The notes under the pieces were generated by a model. The model was not told where the DNA came from. It was given only the letters and a program-made list of their open reading frames with translations, and did not search any database. Shown one piece after another: positions 16,497 through 24,499 of a DNA stretch of 64,000 nucleotides (its first letter is position 1; the number at the start of each line of letters is the position of its first letter). The position numbers and the translations under genes are program-made. Source of the stretch: JAVBMJ01 sp031551275 (GTDB taxonomy: Bacteria; Bacteroidota; Bacteroidia; Bacteroidales; Rikenellaceae); assembly GCA_031551275.1 (NCBI GenBank), contig JAVBNX010000014.1:1-64000 (forward strand), given 5' to 3'.

Positions 16497-17570
16497 ATGA
16501 AAAAAATTTTTATCCCTGTCCTGGCCCTGATGACCCTGGCAGGATGCGTGAAAGACGAAGGCTGCAACGGTTCCAACCCCCTCCCCGGCAACGTGGAGGT
16601 CAAACTCCAAAGCCCCCAGGTGGTGGCCAGCAAAGCGCCTGTCGAGAGCGCCTACGTGAACCTCCCGGCATATGTCATCGCCAAAACCGCCGCCGCCAGC
16701 ACCTACACCACCCTCTACGCCTCGTCCACGCTCACTTTCGCCAGCCCGTCGCCGGTTGTCGCGCAGAGTTTCGACACGCCCATGTACTACCCGAAAGACG
16801 GCACCGGCATCAATCTGTTCGGCATGTCGCCCCAGGGCTGGAGCGCAGGCGACGGCGTGAAGACCGACGTGAGCGGCCAGGTTATTACCGCCAGCCGTTA
16901 CATCACGCCCCAGATCGACGGCAAGACCGACATCATGTCCACCCTGGCAACCGTCGCCACTTCGGCATCCGACGCCCCCTCGAACTTCAAGAGCCTTACC
17001 TTCGAGCACCTGCTCACGCTGGTCCGCTTCAAGGTCGTCGCCGCCGCCCCTTCGACCGTGGGAACGATTACCTCGATCGCCTTTACCGCAGGTTGGGAAG
17101 GCAACACCAGTGCTAAGGTCGGTCCGAAAGGCCTGGCCAATAACCTGGTCATTGATCCGGTCAGTTTCAACCGCACCTTCGTTACCAACGCCGCCAACCC
17201 GGTCATCCCGGTCTACAAACTGAGCGAGAGCAGCAACGTTTTTACCTATACCGACACCGTGATCGACGCAACGAACTTCTACACCCCCACCGCCGCGGCG
17301 ACCTACATGGGCTATTCGATAGTCTCTCCGTTGCGTGTCGGCTGGGGCGAGACAACGAACTACGCGATCGACATTACCGCCGGCGGCGTTACCAAGACCA
17401 ACCAGATGATTACCATCGACACCTCTACGCTGGCCAACGGCCTGGCAGTAGGCGCATCGAGCGCGGGCTACATCCTGGACGTTACCCTCACGTTCTCCGC
17501 CACCGAGATCGAGGCCTCCGCCACGGTAAGCCCGTGGAAAGCGGGCGGCACAGGCGGGATCACGCTCTAA
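16497..17570 (+). CDS. fimbrillin-family lipoprotein
   Basis: 357 residues from the ATG at 16497, chosen because it opens a lipoprotein signal (FIPVLALMTLAGC, Cys near 18); the frame upstream of it lacks one. The mature part is rich in Thr, Ala and Ser and follows the fimbrillin-like pattern: DTPMYYPKDGTGINLFGMSP, a conserved FEHLLTLVRFKV segment near 175, and a C-terminal VSPWKAGGTGGITL. In Bacteroidales such proteins are polymerised into FimA/Mfa-type pili after Arg-gingipain-like cleavage. No tip or anchor genes lie nearby, so this may be a lone subunit. Confidence 0.8.
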   Translation: MKKIFIPVLALMTLAGCVKDEGCNGSNPLPGNVEVKLQSPQVVASKAPVESAYVNLPAYVIAKTAAASTYTTLYASSTLTFASPSPVVAQSFDTPMYYPKDGTGINLFGMSPQGWSAGDGVKTDVSGQVITASRYITPQIDGKTDIMSTLATVATSASDAPSNFKSLTFEHLLTLVRFKVVAAAPSTVGTITSIAFTAGWEGNTSAKVGPKGLANNLVIDPVSFNRTFVTNAANPVIPVYKLSESSNVFTYTDTVIDATNFYTPTAAATYMGYSIVSPLRVGWGETTNYAIDITAGGVTKTNQMITIDTSTLANGLAVGASSAGYILDVTLTFSATEIEASATVSPWKAGGTGGITL

Positions 17571-17586
17571 TCCGACCGCATCATCC

Positions 17587-17623
17587 AAAAGGGCCGGCAG
17601 TCGTTGAACTGCCGGCCCTTTTT
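17587..17623 (+). terminator. rho-independent terminator after the fimbrillin gene
   Basis: A 14-base stem AAAAGGGCCGGCAG / CTGCCGGCCCTTTT with an 8-base loop is followed by T residues. It is nearly symmetric and may also stop the convergent DUF2867 transcript. Confidence 0.85.
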
Positions 17624-17632
17624 CGTATCCCG

Positions 17633-18139
17633 TTATTTCTTTCCGGCCGCCCGCCTGAGCATAGCCTTGACGACCAGCCCGTGAAAAGGCCTGACAAAGA
17701 AAAAATAAACGCGCCCCAACCGGTTATGGTAGTGCACGAGCGTAACGGCATAAACCTCTTTCACATCCCCCTGTCCGGCGATATGAACCCCCATCAAAGC
17801 GTCCAGGTGCCTGTCCGAGAGCCTGAGCAAGGTCTGTTCCCCGTTTTTGGCCGCCACTGAAGCCAGGCCGTATGACCCGCCCGTGCGGATGCAGCGCTCA
17901 AGCTCCTGAATCTTCCCCTGGTCCGGCCCTTTCAAGCCGACCAGCCGGACCAGAAAGTTCCGCAACCGGAACAAGGCGGCGACCCACCCCGGGAAATCGG
18001 TCCAGAACCCGACCATGATATCATCAGGGCCTGCCCCTTGGGGAAGCACGGCCCTGCACTTGTAAACGTCCGAATAATCCGCTGGCAGGAACGCCCTGGC
18101 CAGGCTATCCTGCGGCATATCGCATTTTTCCACTCTCAT
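17633..18139 (-). CDS. DUF2867 family protein
   Basis: A 168-residue protein with the DUF2867 pattern: AFLPADYSDVYKC, a central W-V-A-A-L-F-R-L-R-N-F and a C-terminal TLVHYHNRLGRVYFFFVRPF followed by a short basic tail. The fold is START/SRPBCC-like and may bind a hydrophobic ligand, but the role is unknown. It is transcribed from a complete promoter that overlaps the divergent promoter of the next gene. Confidence 0.75.
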   Translation of the reverse strand: MRVEKCDMPQDSLARAFLPADYSDVYKCRAVLPQGAGPDDIMVGFWTDFPGWVAALFRLRNFLVRLVGLKGPDQGKIQELERCIRTGGSYGLASVAAKNGEQTLLRLSDRHLDALMGVHIAGQGDVKEVYAVTLVHYHNRLGRVYFFFVRPFHGLVVKAMLRRAAGKK

Positions 18140-18164
18140 ACCTGTTCAAAAACCGTTTAGCCCC

Positions 18165-18196
18165 CAAAAATAGCTCCAAAATCGTATCTTTGCAAA
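18165..18196 (-). promoter_or_regulatory. complete minus-strand promoter (TTTG-N20-TATTTTTG) for DUF2867
   Basis: On the minus strand TTTG (18196-18193) is 20 bases from TATTTTTG (18172-18165). Its -33 box overlaps the plus-strand -7 box region TATCTTTGCAAA, so the two divergent promoters share DNA. Confidence 0.6.
18185..18192 (+). promoter_or_regulatory. -7 element (TATCTTTG) abutting the glycosylase start
   Basis: Perfect TAnnTTTG match ending six bases before the ATG at 18199. Transcription would start within or beside the start codon, predicting a leaderless mRNA. Confidence 0.5.
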
Positions 18197-18198
18197 CC

Positions 18199-19260
18199 AT
18201 GAAGCCGCACCAAAAACAAATCGCCGCCATCCGCCTGGCCGCCCAACAACTGACCGCCCCATGCTTTGATACCCCCGAAGAGCTTGTCGCGTGGATGGGG
18301 GCGATCCAGGCCCAGGAGCGCAACATGGTCCGCTGGGCGGTGGGAACGCGCCTGAAAACCCCCTCGCTGAAGAGCGTCGAGGGCGCCCTGGACAAGGGCG
18401 CGATCCTGCGCACACACGTTATGCGCCCCACCTGGCACCTGGTCGCCGCCCCGGACATCCGTTGGATGCTGGCCCTCTCCGCTCCCCGGCTCCGCACGGT
18501 CTTCCTCTCCTACGGGCGTTACCTGGGCATCGACAAAAGCCACTACCTGAAAGCCAATCCCCTGATCGAAAAGGCCCTTGCCGGGGGCCGCAGCCTGACC
18601 AAGGAGCAGCTTGCCGAAGAGGTAACCCATGCCGGGATGAAGACCACCCCCCACCAGATGGGCTGCATGATCTCGGGAGCCGAGATCGAGGGGATCGTGT
18701 GCAGCGGTCCCGACCGGGGCGGTAAACACACCTACACCCTGCTCGAGGAGCGCGTCCCCCCGGCCAAAGCGCTGCACAAAGAGGAGGCCCTGGCGCTGAT
18801 GGCGCGCAACTACTTCCGCAGCCACTCCCCGGCCACGATGGACGATTTCAGCTGGTGGTCGGGCCTCTCGCTGACCGAGGCGCGGCAAGCCGCGGGCCTG
18901 ATCGCGGACGAGCTCTCCACAGAGCGCTTCGGGGATACCGACTACATAATCCATACCTCCTGCCCGGGAGCCGCCGCCCCGCCCAAAGGTTTCCATTTGC
19001 TCCCCTCCTTCGACGAGTACCTGATCAGCTACAAAGACCGGACGGCGGTGCTCGACCCGAAGCACGCCCCCAAAGCCTACACCATGAACGGGATCTTCCA
19101 CCCCGTGGTCGTGCACAATGGAAAGATTACCGGCAACTGGCGCAAAACCGCCTGCAAAGGAGGCCCCTCGATCGAGGCGACCTTTTTCGAGCCCGCCTTC
19201 CAACCCAAAGAGGCGATGCTCGACCGCGCCAAAGAGCGCTACAAATCCTTTTTGAAGTGA
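18199..19260 (+). CDS. winged-helix HTH_42 protein, AlkZ/YcaQ-type DNA glycosylase candidate
   Basis: 353 residues from the ATG at 18199; an upstream TTG is rejected because the promoter box covers it. The family (winged helix DNA-binding, HTH_42) includes AlkZ and YcaQ, which unhook interstrand crosslinks and excise bulky alkylated purines. The catalytic Q-x-Q motif is present as IQAQ (Q37, Q39). RPTWHLVAAPDIRWML near 75 and the C-terminal LPSFDEYLISYKDR near 275 are typical. The gene ends 22 bases inside the convergent GNAT gene. Confidence 0.82.
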   Translation: MKPHQKQIAAIRLAAQQLTAPCFDTPEELVAWMGAIQAQERNMVRWAVGTRLKTPSLKSVEGALDKGAILRTHVMRPTWHLVAAPDIRWMLALSAPRLRTVFLSYGRYLGIDKSHYLKANPLIEKALAGGRSLTKEQLAEEVTHAGMKTTPHQMGCMISGAEIEGIVCSGPDRGGKHTYTLLEERVPPAKALHKEEALALMARNYFRSHSPATMDDFSWWSGLSLTEARQAAGLIADELSTERFGDTDYIIHTSCPGAAAPPKGFHLLPSFDEYLISYKDRTAVLDPKHAPKAYTMNGIFHPVVVHNGKITGNWRKTACKGGPSIEATFFEPAFQPKEAMLDRAKERYKSFLK

Positions 19261-19784
19261 TTGGGCCCCTGTTCTTTGAGCAGCCCGTAATAGTGCAGGT
19301 CGATTACCCGGCCGTTCTTGACAGCCGCCTGCCTAAAAACGCCCTCGCGCACGAACCCCGCCTTTTCCAGCGCCCGCATCGAGGCCGCATTGAACTCGAA
19401 CACGGGCGCATAGAGCTTGGTGATCGGAAAATTCCCGAACACATACCCCGTCATCTGGCGGATGGCCCAGGTCATGATCCCTTTGTTCCAATACCCCTCC
19501 CCGAGCCAGTAGCCGATCTCGGCCGAGATCCGTTCGACGTCATTTTGCGGTACGATCCCGATCCCGCCGACCGCCTTTCCGCCGACCACTATGGCCAGGT
19601 CGGTCGGGGGCGCCGAGCGCGCCATGACCATGCGGATAAACTGCTCGGCGTCGTTCTCCGTATAGGGATGCGGAAAATAATCCCGCAAATTGTCCCATAC
19701 ACGGACATTGTTTGCATTTTCAGCCAGCGACCGCCTGTCGCCCAGCCGCCACTCCCTCAACAAAACCCCTTCCATGACCGTCAT
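19239..19784 (-). CDS. GNAT family N-acetyltransferase (RimJ/RimL type)
   Basis: A 181-residue acetyltransferase. Core marks are LREWRLGDRRSL at the N-terminus, IGYWLGEGYWNKGIMTWAI around 95-113 forming the acetyl-CoA loop, and N-A-A-S-M-R-A-L-E-K-A-G-F near 140, as in RimJ/RimL/Pat-type enzymes. Substrate unknown; these acetylate protein N-termini or amino compounds. Its 3' end overlaps the end of the convergent glycosylase gene. Its start is one base from the AlkD-like stop, so it is probably third in the operon that begins near 21295. Confidence 0.85.
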   Translation of the reverse strand: MTVMEGVLLREWRLGDRRSLAENANNVRVWDNLRDYFPHPYTENDAEQFIRMVMARSAPPTDLAIVVGGKAVGGIGIVPQNDVERISAEIGYWLGEGYWNKGIMTWAIRQMTGYVFGNFPITKLYAPVFEFNAASMRALEKAGFVREGVFRQAAVKNGRVIDLHYYGLLKEQGPNHFKKDL

Positions 19785-19785
19785 T

Positions 19786-20493
19786 TTAATCCCTTTTCAT
19801 CGCCTCCGCCCTCATCCCGGGCGGCATCTTCTCGATCGCATACCGCAACGCCGTGCGGGGCATGACCGCCTTGTTGGCGACCACGAAGTCGAATACCTCC
19901 TTTTGCCGCGCCTCGCTCGCCGCCTTGAGCATCCAGCCATAGCCTTTCTGCACCATATCGTCCGCATCACAGAGCAAGATCCCCGCGATCTGTAAAATAT
20001 CCCCGAAGAAAAGCCCCTTGCGCGCCGGGATGATCAGCGTGACCGCCGCCGCGCGCTTTACCCAACGGTTCTCCTCCCGCGCCCACTCCTTCAACCGCTC
20101 CACAAACCCGGGATACATCTCCACGAAGGTTCCCACGGTGTGGTTGCAGAGCGTATCGCAGGAGGCCCAGTTGGAGACATACTCCTTTACCCAACGCTCG
20201 AAGACCTGGAAATCCCCCGGTTTGAACTCCCGGTGCCGGGAATAGGCCCACTCGCAGGCAACGAACGACTCCTCGATCCACCCCGATTGCCAAAGCTGAC
20301 CGCAAAGGGCGAAAACCTCACTCTTGGACTGCCCCTTGATCCGGGGCAGCCACGCCCTGGCGACCTGTGTCGCCCGAGTCCCTTTCAGCCCGTAGGCCTT
20401 TACCTCCTCCTTGAAATAATGCTGGGTGGACAACCGCGTCCCCTCATCCGCAAGGCTCAGAAGTTCTTGTCTGAGCGAGTCTATGATCTGCAT
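19786..20493 (-). CDS. DNA alkylation repair protein, AlkD-like
   Basis: 235 residues from the ATG at 20493 (MQIIDSLRQELLSLADE). The longer upstream frame is rejected because it runs antisense-style through the preceding gene's codons. It is an all-helical HEAT-like protein of the AlkD group: YFKEEVKAYGLKGTRATQVA near 25, then W-I-E-E-S-F-V-A-C-E-W and the NRWVKRAAAVTLIIPARKG segment with the basic DNA-binding face. AlkD excises positively charged N3/N7-alkyl purines. The start lies inside the end of the ferredoxin gene, so translation is probably coupled. Confidence 0.85.
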   Translation of the reverse strand: MQIIDSLRQELLSLADEGTRLSTQHYFKEEVKAYGLKGTRATQVARAWLPRIKGQSKSEVFALCGQLWQSGWIEESFVACEWAYSRHREFKPGDFQVFERWVKEYVSNWASCDTLCNHTVGTFVEMYPGFVERLKEWAREENRWVKRAAAVTLIIPARKGLFFGDILQIAGILLCDADDMVQKGYGWMLKAASEARQKEVFDFVVANKAVMPRTALRYAIEKMPPGMRAEAMKRD

Positions 20494-21295
20494 TCCAGTT
20501 CTTTTTAGAAGATACCCCAACGGTCCATTCCGGCTCTTTGCGCACGCCGCCGTAAGCTTTGACGAACTTTTTGCCGGCAATCTGATAAAGCAATCCGCCG
20601 TAATGCCGCGCCTGCTCGGGACAAACCGCTATACACCGGCCGCAGGCTATGCAAAGTTTTTTGTCTGTTTTTCGGGGATGATCCTCGGGGATCGCCCTCG
20701 CCGGACACGCCTTCACGCATGTCCCGCACCGTGTGCAACGCCTGTCTCCCCGGGGCCGCAAAGGGATCTTCCCGACGGCCCGGTATGGAAAATTACCTTT
20801 TACCCCAACTTCCGGCAGGGGCGATGCCCCTTCCCACCCCTCCAACATCTCCCCGACCGCACGGCCGAAATTTTCCGCCAGGTCCAAATCCTTTTCATCC
20901 GGCCGTCCTTCCGCCACCGCCGGAAAGATCGAGTGCTGCGCCACGAACGCGCCCGCCGCCACGATCCGGAAACCGCCCGCTTCGACGATCTCCTTCAACT
21001 CCAGCAAGGCGTCGTCATACTCCCGGTTGCCGTAGACGACCACGCAAACCGCTGGCGTCCCATCGCCCTTGAAGAGGCGGAGCGACCGGGCGGCCACCTC
21101 CGGAACACGCCCTGAATAGACCGGAACCCCGAACACAGCCACATCCCCGGCGGGGATAACTTCCTCCGTGGAGTTGGGCGAAGTAATATTATGCCTTTGC
21201 GGCTCTCCCCCGATCCCTTTGGCCACGGCCTCCACGACCCGGCGAGTGGTCCCGGTCGCACTAAAGAAAACGGTGTGTATCGTCGACGGCTTCAT
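20444..21295 (-). CDS. EFR1-type flavodoxin-ferredoxin fusion
   Basis: About 283 residues from the ATG at 21295; a GTG six bases earlier is less likely. Residues 5-150 form a flavodoxin-like domain with the FMN phosphate loop FFSATGTTRR and VAVFGVPVYSGRVPE. Residues about 180-235 carry two 4Fe-4S motifs, CTRCGTCVKACPARAIP and CIACGRCIAVCPEQAR. It would transfer electrons between flavin and iron-sulfur centres in the cytoplasm; the partner is unknown. It overlaps the AlkD-like start by 50 bases. Confidence 0.85.
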   Translation of the reverse strand: MKPSTIHTVFFSATGTTRRVVEAVAKGIGGEPQRHNITSPNSTEEVIPAGDVAVFGVPVYSGRVPEVAARSLRLFKGDGTPAVCVVVYGNREYDDALLELKEIVEAGGFRIVAAGAFVAQHSIFPAVAEGRPDEKDLDLAENFGRAVGEMLEGWEGASPLPEVGVKGNFPYRAVGKIPLRPRGDRRCTRCGTCVKACPARAIPEDHPRKTDKKLCIACGRCIAVCPEQARHYGGLLYQIAGKKFVKAYGGVRKEPEWTVGVSSKKNWNADHRLAQTRTSEPCG

Positions 21296-21317
21296 AGGCA
21301 CAGGTTTTGGACACTTA

Positions 21318-21325
21318 CAAAAATA
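21318..21325 (-). promoter_or_regulatory. -7 element (TATTTTTG) for the ferredoxin-AlkD-GNAT operon
   Basis: Minus-strand TATTTTTG fits the consensus 22 bases before the start at 21295. Confidence 0.5.
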
Positions 21326-21358
21326 GTGAAAGTCTATAGAAAAGCCTAATTTTTGAGA

Positions 21359-22264
21359 TTACCCCCTGCTGCCCCACCAAAGGAAAGCCAGCCCGATCAA
21401 GACCAGCAAAAGGTCGAACGCCTTGCTGCGCAGGTTCTTCTCGCCGAACAACGCCGCACCGAAGCCGAACGATACTACCACGCTGCCCCTGCGGATCATC
21501 GAGACCACGGCGATCATCGACCCGGGCAGGCTCAGCGACCAGAAATAGGCGAAGTCGGCCGCACACAAAAACAGCGAGATCAAAGGGATGCTCCACCGCC
21601 ACTCGAACGGCGTGCTTTTGTGGCGCTGGGGCCACCAAAGCAGCAAAATGATCGCCCCCATCATCCCCAACTGGTAGAGGGTGTACCACGACTGCACCAG
21701 CATGGGCGGCAGGCTCTTCATCAGGAATTTGTCGTACAACCCGCTCGCCGCGCCGGTTATGGCCGCCATTACCACGAAGAATATCCACTTGTTGCTCCTA
21801 AAATCGATCCCCTCCTTCTTTCCCGAGCGGCTGAGCATGAAGAACGACACGATCCCGAGCGTCACCCCGATCCACTGGTAGAGGTTCAACCGCTCGGAGA
21901 AGATCAGCATCGCCCCGATGAGCACCATCACGGGCCGCGTGGCGTTGATCGGCCCCACGATGGTCAGCGGCAGGTGCTTCATCCCGAAATAGCCGAATAT
22001 CCACGAGGTAAGCACGATCGCCGATTTCAGGAGGATCAGCCCGTGGGTCGCCCAGTCCGCTGGGGGCACATAAACGGCCGTATGCCCCTGCATGATCCCG
22101 GGCCAGATCTTCGAGGCCAGGATAAAGGGCAGAAATACCAGCGAACTGAACAGCGTATTGAGCAACAGCACCGGCAACACGGCGTTGTGATGCAGGGCGT
22201 GCTTCTTGGCCACGTCGTAAAATCCGAGCAGCAGAGCCGAAACAAAGGCGAGTGTCAACCACAT
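21359..22264 (-). CDS. EamA/DMT family transporter
   Basis: About 301 residues from the ATG at 22264 with ten predicted membrane helices in two repeats. The first repeat ends TIVGPINATRPVMVLIGAML near 110 and the second ends SMIAVVSMIRRGSVVVSFGF near 265, both typical of EamA exporters. A basic loop RSGKKEGIDFRSNKW separates the halves. Substrate cannot be assigned. A minus-strand -7 box lies 22 bases upstream. Confidence 0.85.
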   Translation of the reverse strand: MWLTLAFVSALLLGFYDVAKKHALHHNAVLPVLLLNTLFSSLVFLPFILASKIWPGIMQGHTAVYVPPADWATHGLILLKSAIVLTSWIFGYFGMKHLPLTIVGPINATRPVMVLIGAMLIFSERLNLYQWIGVTLGIVSFFMLSRSGKKEGIDFRSNKWIFFVVMAAITGAASGLYDKFLMKSLPPMLVQSWYTLYQLGMMGAIILLLWWPQRHKSTPFEWRWSIPLISLFLCAADFAYFWSLSLPGSMIAVVSMIRRGSVVVSFGFGAALFGEKNLRSKAFDLLLVLIGLAFLWWGSRG

Positions 22265-22286
22265 AAACAAGGCGGAAAATTGCCTG

Positions 22287-22294
22287 CAAAATTA
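22287..22294 (-). promoter_or_regulatory. -7 element (TAATTTTG) for the EamA gene
   Basis: Minus-strand TAATTTTG fits TAnnTTTG and sits 22 bases before the start at 22264. Confidence 0.45.
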
Positions 22295-22367
22295 ACGAAA
22301 ATCCCCGGATCCCACATCGTGGCAAGGGGTTTGCTTCAACGAAAAGCATAACAAACAATCCCTTACC

Positions 22368-23129
22368 ATGAAAACATCCCACAACCGGATCGCCATCGTC
22401 ACCGGGGCCGCCTCGGGCATCGGCGAAGCCATCGCCAACGTCCTGGCCGAAAAGGGCGTCTCGCTCGCCCTGGCCGACGTGAACGCCGACTCCCTGCAGC
22501 GCGTCGTAGAGCAGGTAAAGGCCAAAGGCGTCGAGGCCGTCGGCATCGTGACCGACATCGCCAAACGCGAAGAGCTCGAAAAGCTGGTCGAAAAGACCCT
22601 CGCCCATTTCGGCACGGTCGACTACCTGGTCAACAACGCCGGGATCATGGACAATTTCGTCTCGGTCGACGAACTGGACCTCGCGCTCTGGGAGCGTGTG
22701 ATGGACATCAACGTCAAGGGCCCGACCATCCTTTGCCAGCTTGCCATCCGCCACTGGCTCAAAGAGAAGAAACCGGGCGTGATCGTCAACACGGCCTCCG
22801 TGGGCGGTATGTTCGGCGCGCGGGGCGGGGTGAGCTACGTGACGAGCAAGCACGCCGTGATCGGCCTGACCCAGAACATCGCTGCGGTCTACCGCGCCGA
22901 CAACATCCGCTGCGTGGCCGTCGCCCCGGGCAGCATCCAGACCCACATCGGCGACACGCTGCGCAACCCGGCGCAAAAGGGACTTGCCGCCCTGACGCAG
23001 TATGTGGCCCAAGGGCCCCTGGGACAGGCGGTGGACGTGGCGCAGGTGGTCGCCTTCCTGGTCAGCGACCAGGCGAAATTCGTGAACGGGACGGTCGTTA
23101 CCGTCGACGGCGGCTGGACCGGGGCGTGA
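22368..23129 (+). CDS. SDR family NAD(P)-dependent oxidoreductase
   Basis: A 253-residue classical short-chain dehydrogenase: cofactor loop TGAASGIG at residues 12-19, NNAG near 86, and the catalytic YVTSK with Tyr near 155 and Lys four residues later. PGSIQTHIG follows. The C-terminal VNGTVVTVDGGW is characteristic. The acidic residue after the second strand (ALADVNAD) favours NAD over NADP. Substrate unknown. Its TGA directly abuts the stop of the convergent regulator gene. Confidence 0.9.
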   Translation: MKTSHNRIAIVTGAASGIGEAIANVLAEKGVSLALADVNADSLQRVVEQVKAKGVEAVGIVTDIAKREELEKLVEKTLAHFGTVDYLVNNAGIMDNFVSVDELDLALWERVMDINVKGPTILCQLAIRHWLKEKKPGVIVNTASVGGMFGARGGVSYVTSKHAVIGLTQNIAAVYRADNIRCVAVAPGSIQTHIGDTLRNPAQKGLAALTQYVAQGPLGQAVDVAQVVAFLVSDQAKFVNGTVVTVDGGWTGA

Positions 23130-24293
23130 TCAATCCGGTTGCCGTACCTCCCGGGGCTCCCCGTCGGCGGGCGAGAGGTGGCGGTACTCCGATGGGGTCA
23201 TCCCGTACACCTGCCGGAACATACTGCTCAGGGCGCTCAGGCTCCGAAAACCGCATTTCTGCGCGATATCGCCCAGTTGCATATTCCTGCATCCCGCGTC
23301 CGACATGATCGCCTCGGCCTTGCGCAGGCGGTAGCTGTTGACCAGGGCGTAGAAGTTGGTGCACATATCCTGCGTGATTACCTCCCACAGGTAGGTCCTG
23401 TTCGTGTTGAGCATCCTGCACACCTTGTCATTGCTCAGGTCGGGATCCTTGAATATCTCCTCCTCCTCCAGCAGCCGCAGCAACTCCTGCCCCAACTGGA
23501 GGTGCTTGATCTCGGCCTGCCCCCCGGGCTCGGGCCCCTCCGGCTGCACGGGGCTGCTTTCGGGCGAATAGAGGTCCTTGCGGCGGATGACAAAGATATT
23601 GAGTATGGTAGGCATCGCCACGCCCATAAAACTGATAGCCAGCTTGAAGCCGTACCCTTCGACCAGCAGGCAACCGATCACGCAGAGGCTCAGCACCAGC
23701 ATCCCGCCGGAGACCCATTGGATCCATTGCAGGTTGCACCCTTCGAAATTGGAATACCTGTCGGCGATAAGGCGCCTATGGCTGTTGTGTATCCGAACGA
23801 TCACGACCGACAGCACGACCTGCTCGGCAATGACCATCGCGACCCCCGCGAAACGCACCCACAAGGCGGGCTCTCCAAGGTAAGGCCCTATCTGCGCATA
23901 CGACAGGAACGGGGGCAGCGGCCCCCATATCCGCCCGGTCAGCGCCAGGGCCAGGGCGAGGATCGCCGGCGGCAGGTAGGCGGGCAGCCAGTGGCGGGGT
24001 TTTATGCAACCGGGACGCATCAGCTCGAAAAGGTAGAAATAAACCAGCGGCCAGATCAGGAGCACCATCATCGTGTGCACCGGATTGAGCAACGCCCGCA
24101 TATAAAACGCCGTGTGGAAATGCTGCACGACGCCCACCACCGGGACCAATGCCGTAAACAGGTAGGCCAGGGCCAGCAGGTTGGCCGGACGCCTCATCCC
24201 GCGCAACACACACAGGAATATGGTGTTCAGCAGCATGATCGCACTGAACGAGACGGCAATGCACAGAAACAAATATGGCTGTACTTCAGACAT
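23130..24293 (-). CDS. membrane-anchored AraC-type transcriptional regulator
   Basis: About 387 residues from the ATG at 24293 (MSEVQPYLFLCIAVS). This start is chosen because it opens a membrane segment, while the frame before it codes nothing recognisable. Residues 1-240 have about seven hydrophobic segments. The C-terminal AraC domain (about 285-375) has LSNDKVCRMLNTNRTYLWEV and LGDIAQKCGFRSLSALSSMF followed by VYGMTPSEYRHL. This layout is common in Bacteroidota, where an integral membrane sensor is fused to AraC DNA binding. Its target may be the adjoining SDR gene or the divergent small RNA. Confidence 0.82.
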   Translation of the reverse strand: MSEVQPYLFLCIAVSFSAIMLLNTIFLCVLRGMRRPANLLALAYLFTALVPVVGVVQHFHTAFYMRALLNPVHTMMVLLIWPLVYFYLFELMRPGCIKPRHWLPAYLPPAILALALALTGRIWGPLPPFLSYAQIGPYLGEPALWVRFAGVAMVIAEQVVLSVVIVRIHNSHRRLIADRYSNFEGCNLQWIQWVSGGMLVLSLCVIGCLLVEGYGFKLAISFMGVAMPTILNIFVIRRKDLYSPESSPVQPEGPEPGGQAEIKHLQLGQELLRLLEEEEIFKDPDLSNDKVCRMLNTNRTYLWEVITQDMCTNFYALVNSYRLRKAEAIMSDAGCRNMQLGDIAQKCGFRSLSALSSMFRQVYGMTPSEYRHLSPADGEPREVRQPD

Positions 24294-24487
24294 TTGGTGA
24301 GATATCAGTGAGTACAACAAAAGGGGAGGGTATGCAAAAGTAACCAAATAAGATGAAATCCCATCCGCCGGACCGTCACTTTCCTGTTTTTTTCGATTAA
24401 TTGTGCCTTGGCTCATTTTTTGAGATAAATAAAAACTTATTTGAGCCAGCCGGAAATCCAAATGCTATGCAACCGGAAGCATTATTA

Positions 24488-24495
24488 TACATTTG
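24488..24495 (+). promoter_or_regulatory. -7 element (TACATTTG) with no protein gene downstream
   Basis: Plus-strand TACATTTG fits the consensus. The only structured features downstream are three hairpins and a terminator ending near 24662, so it is the likely promoter of a small RNA. Confidence 0.5.
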
Positions 24496-24499
24496 CGTA

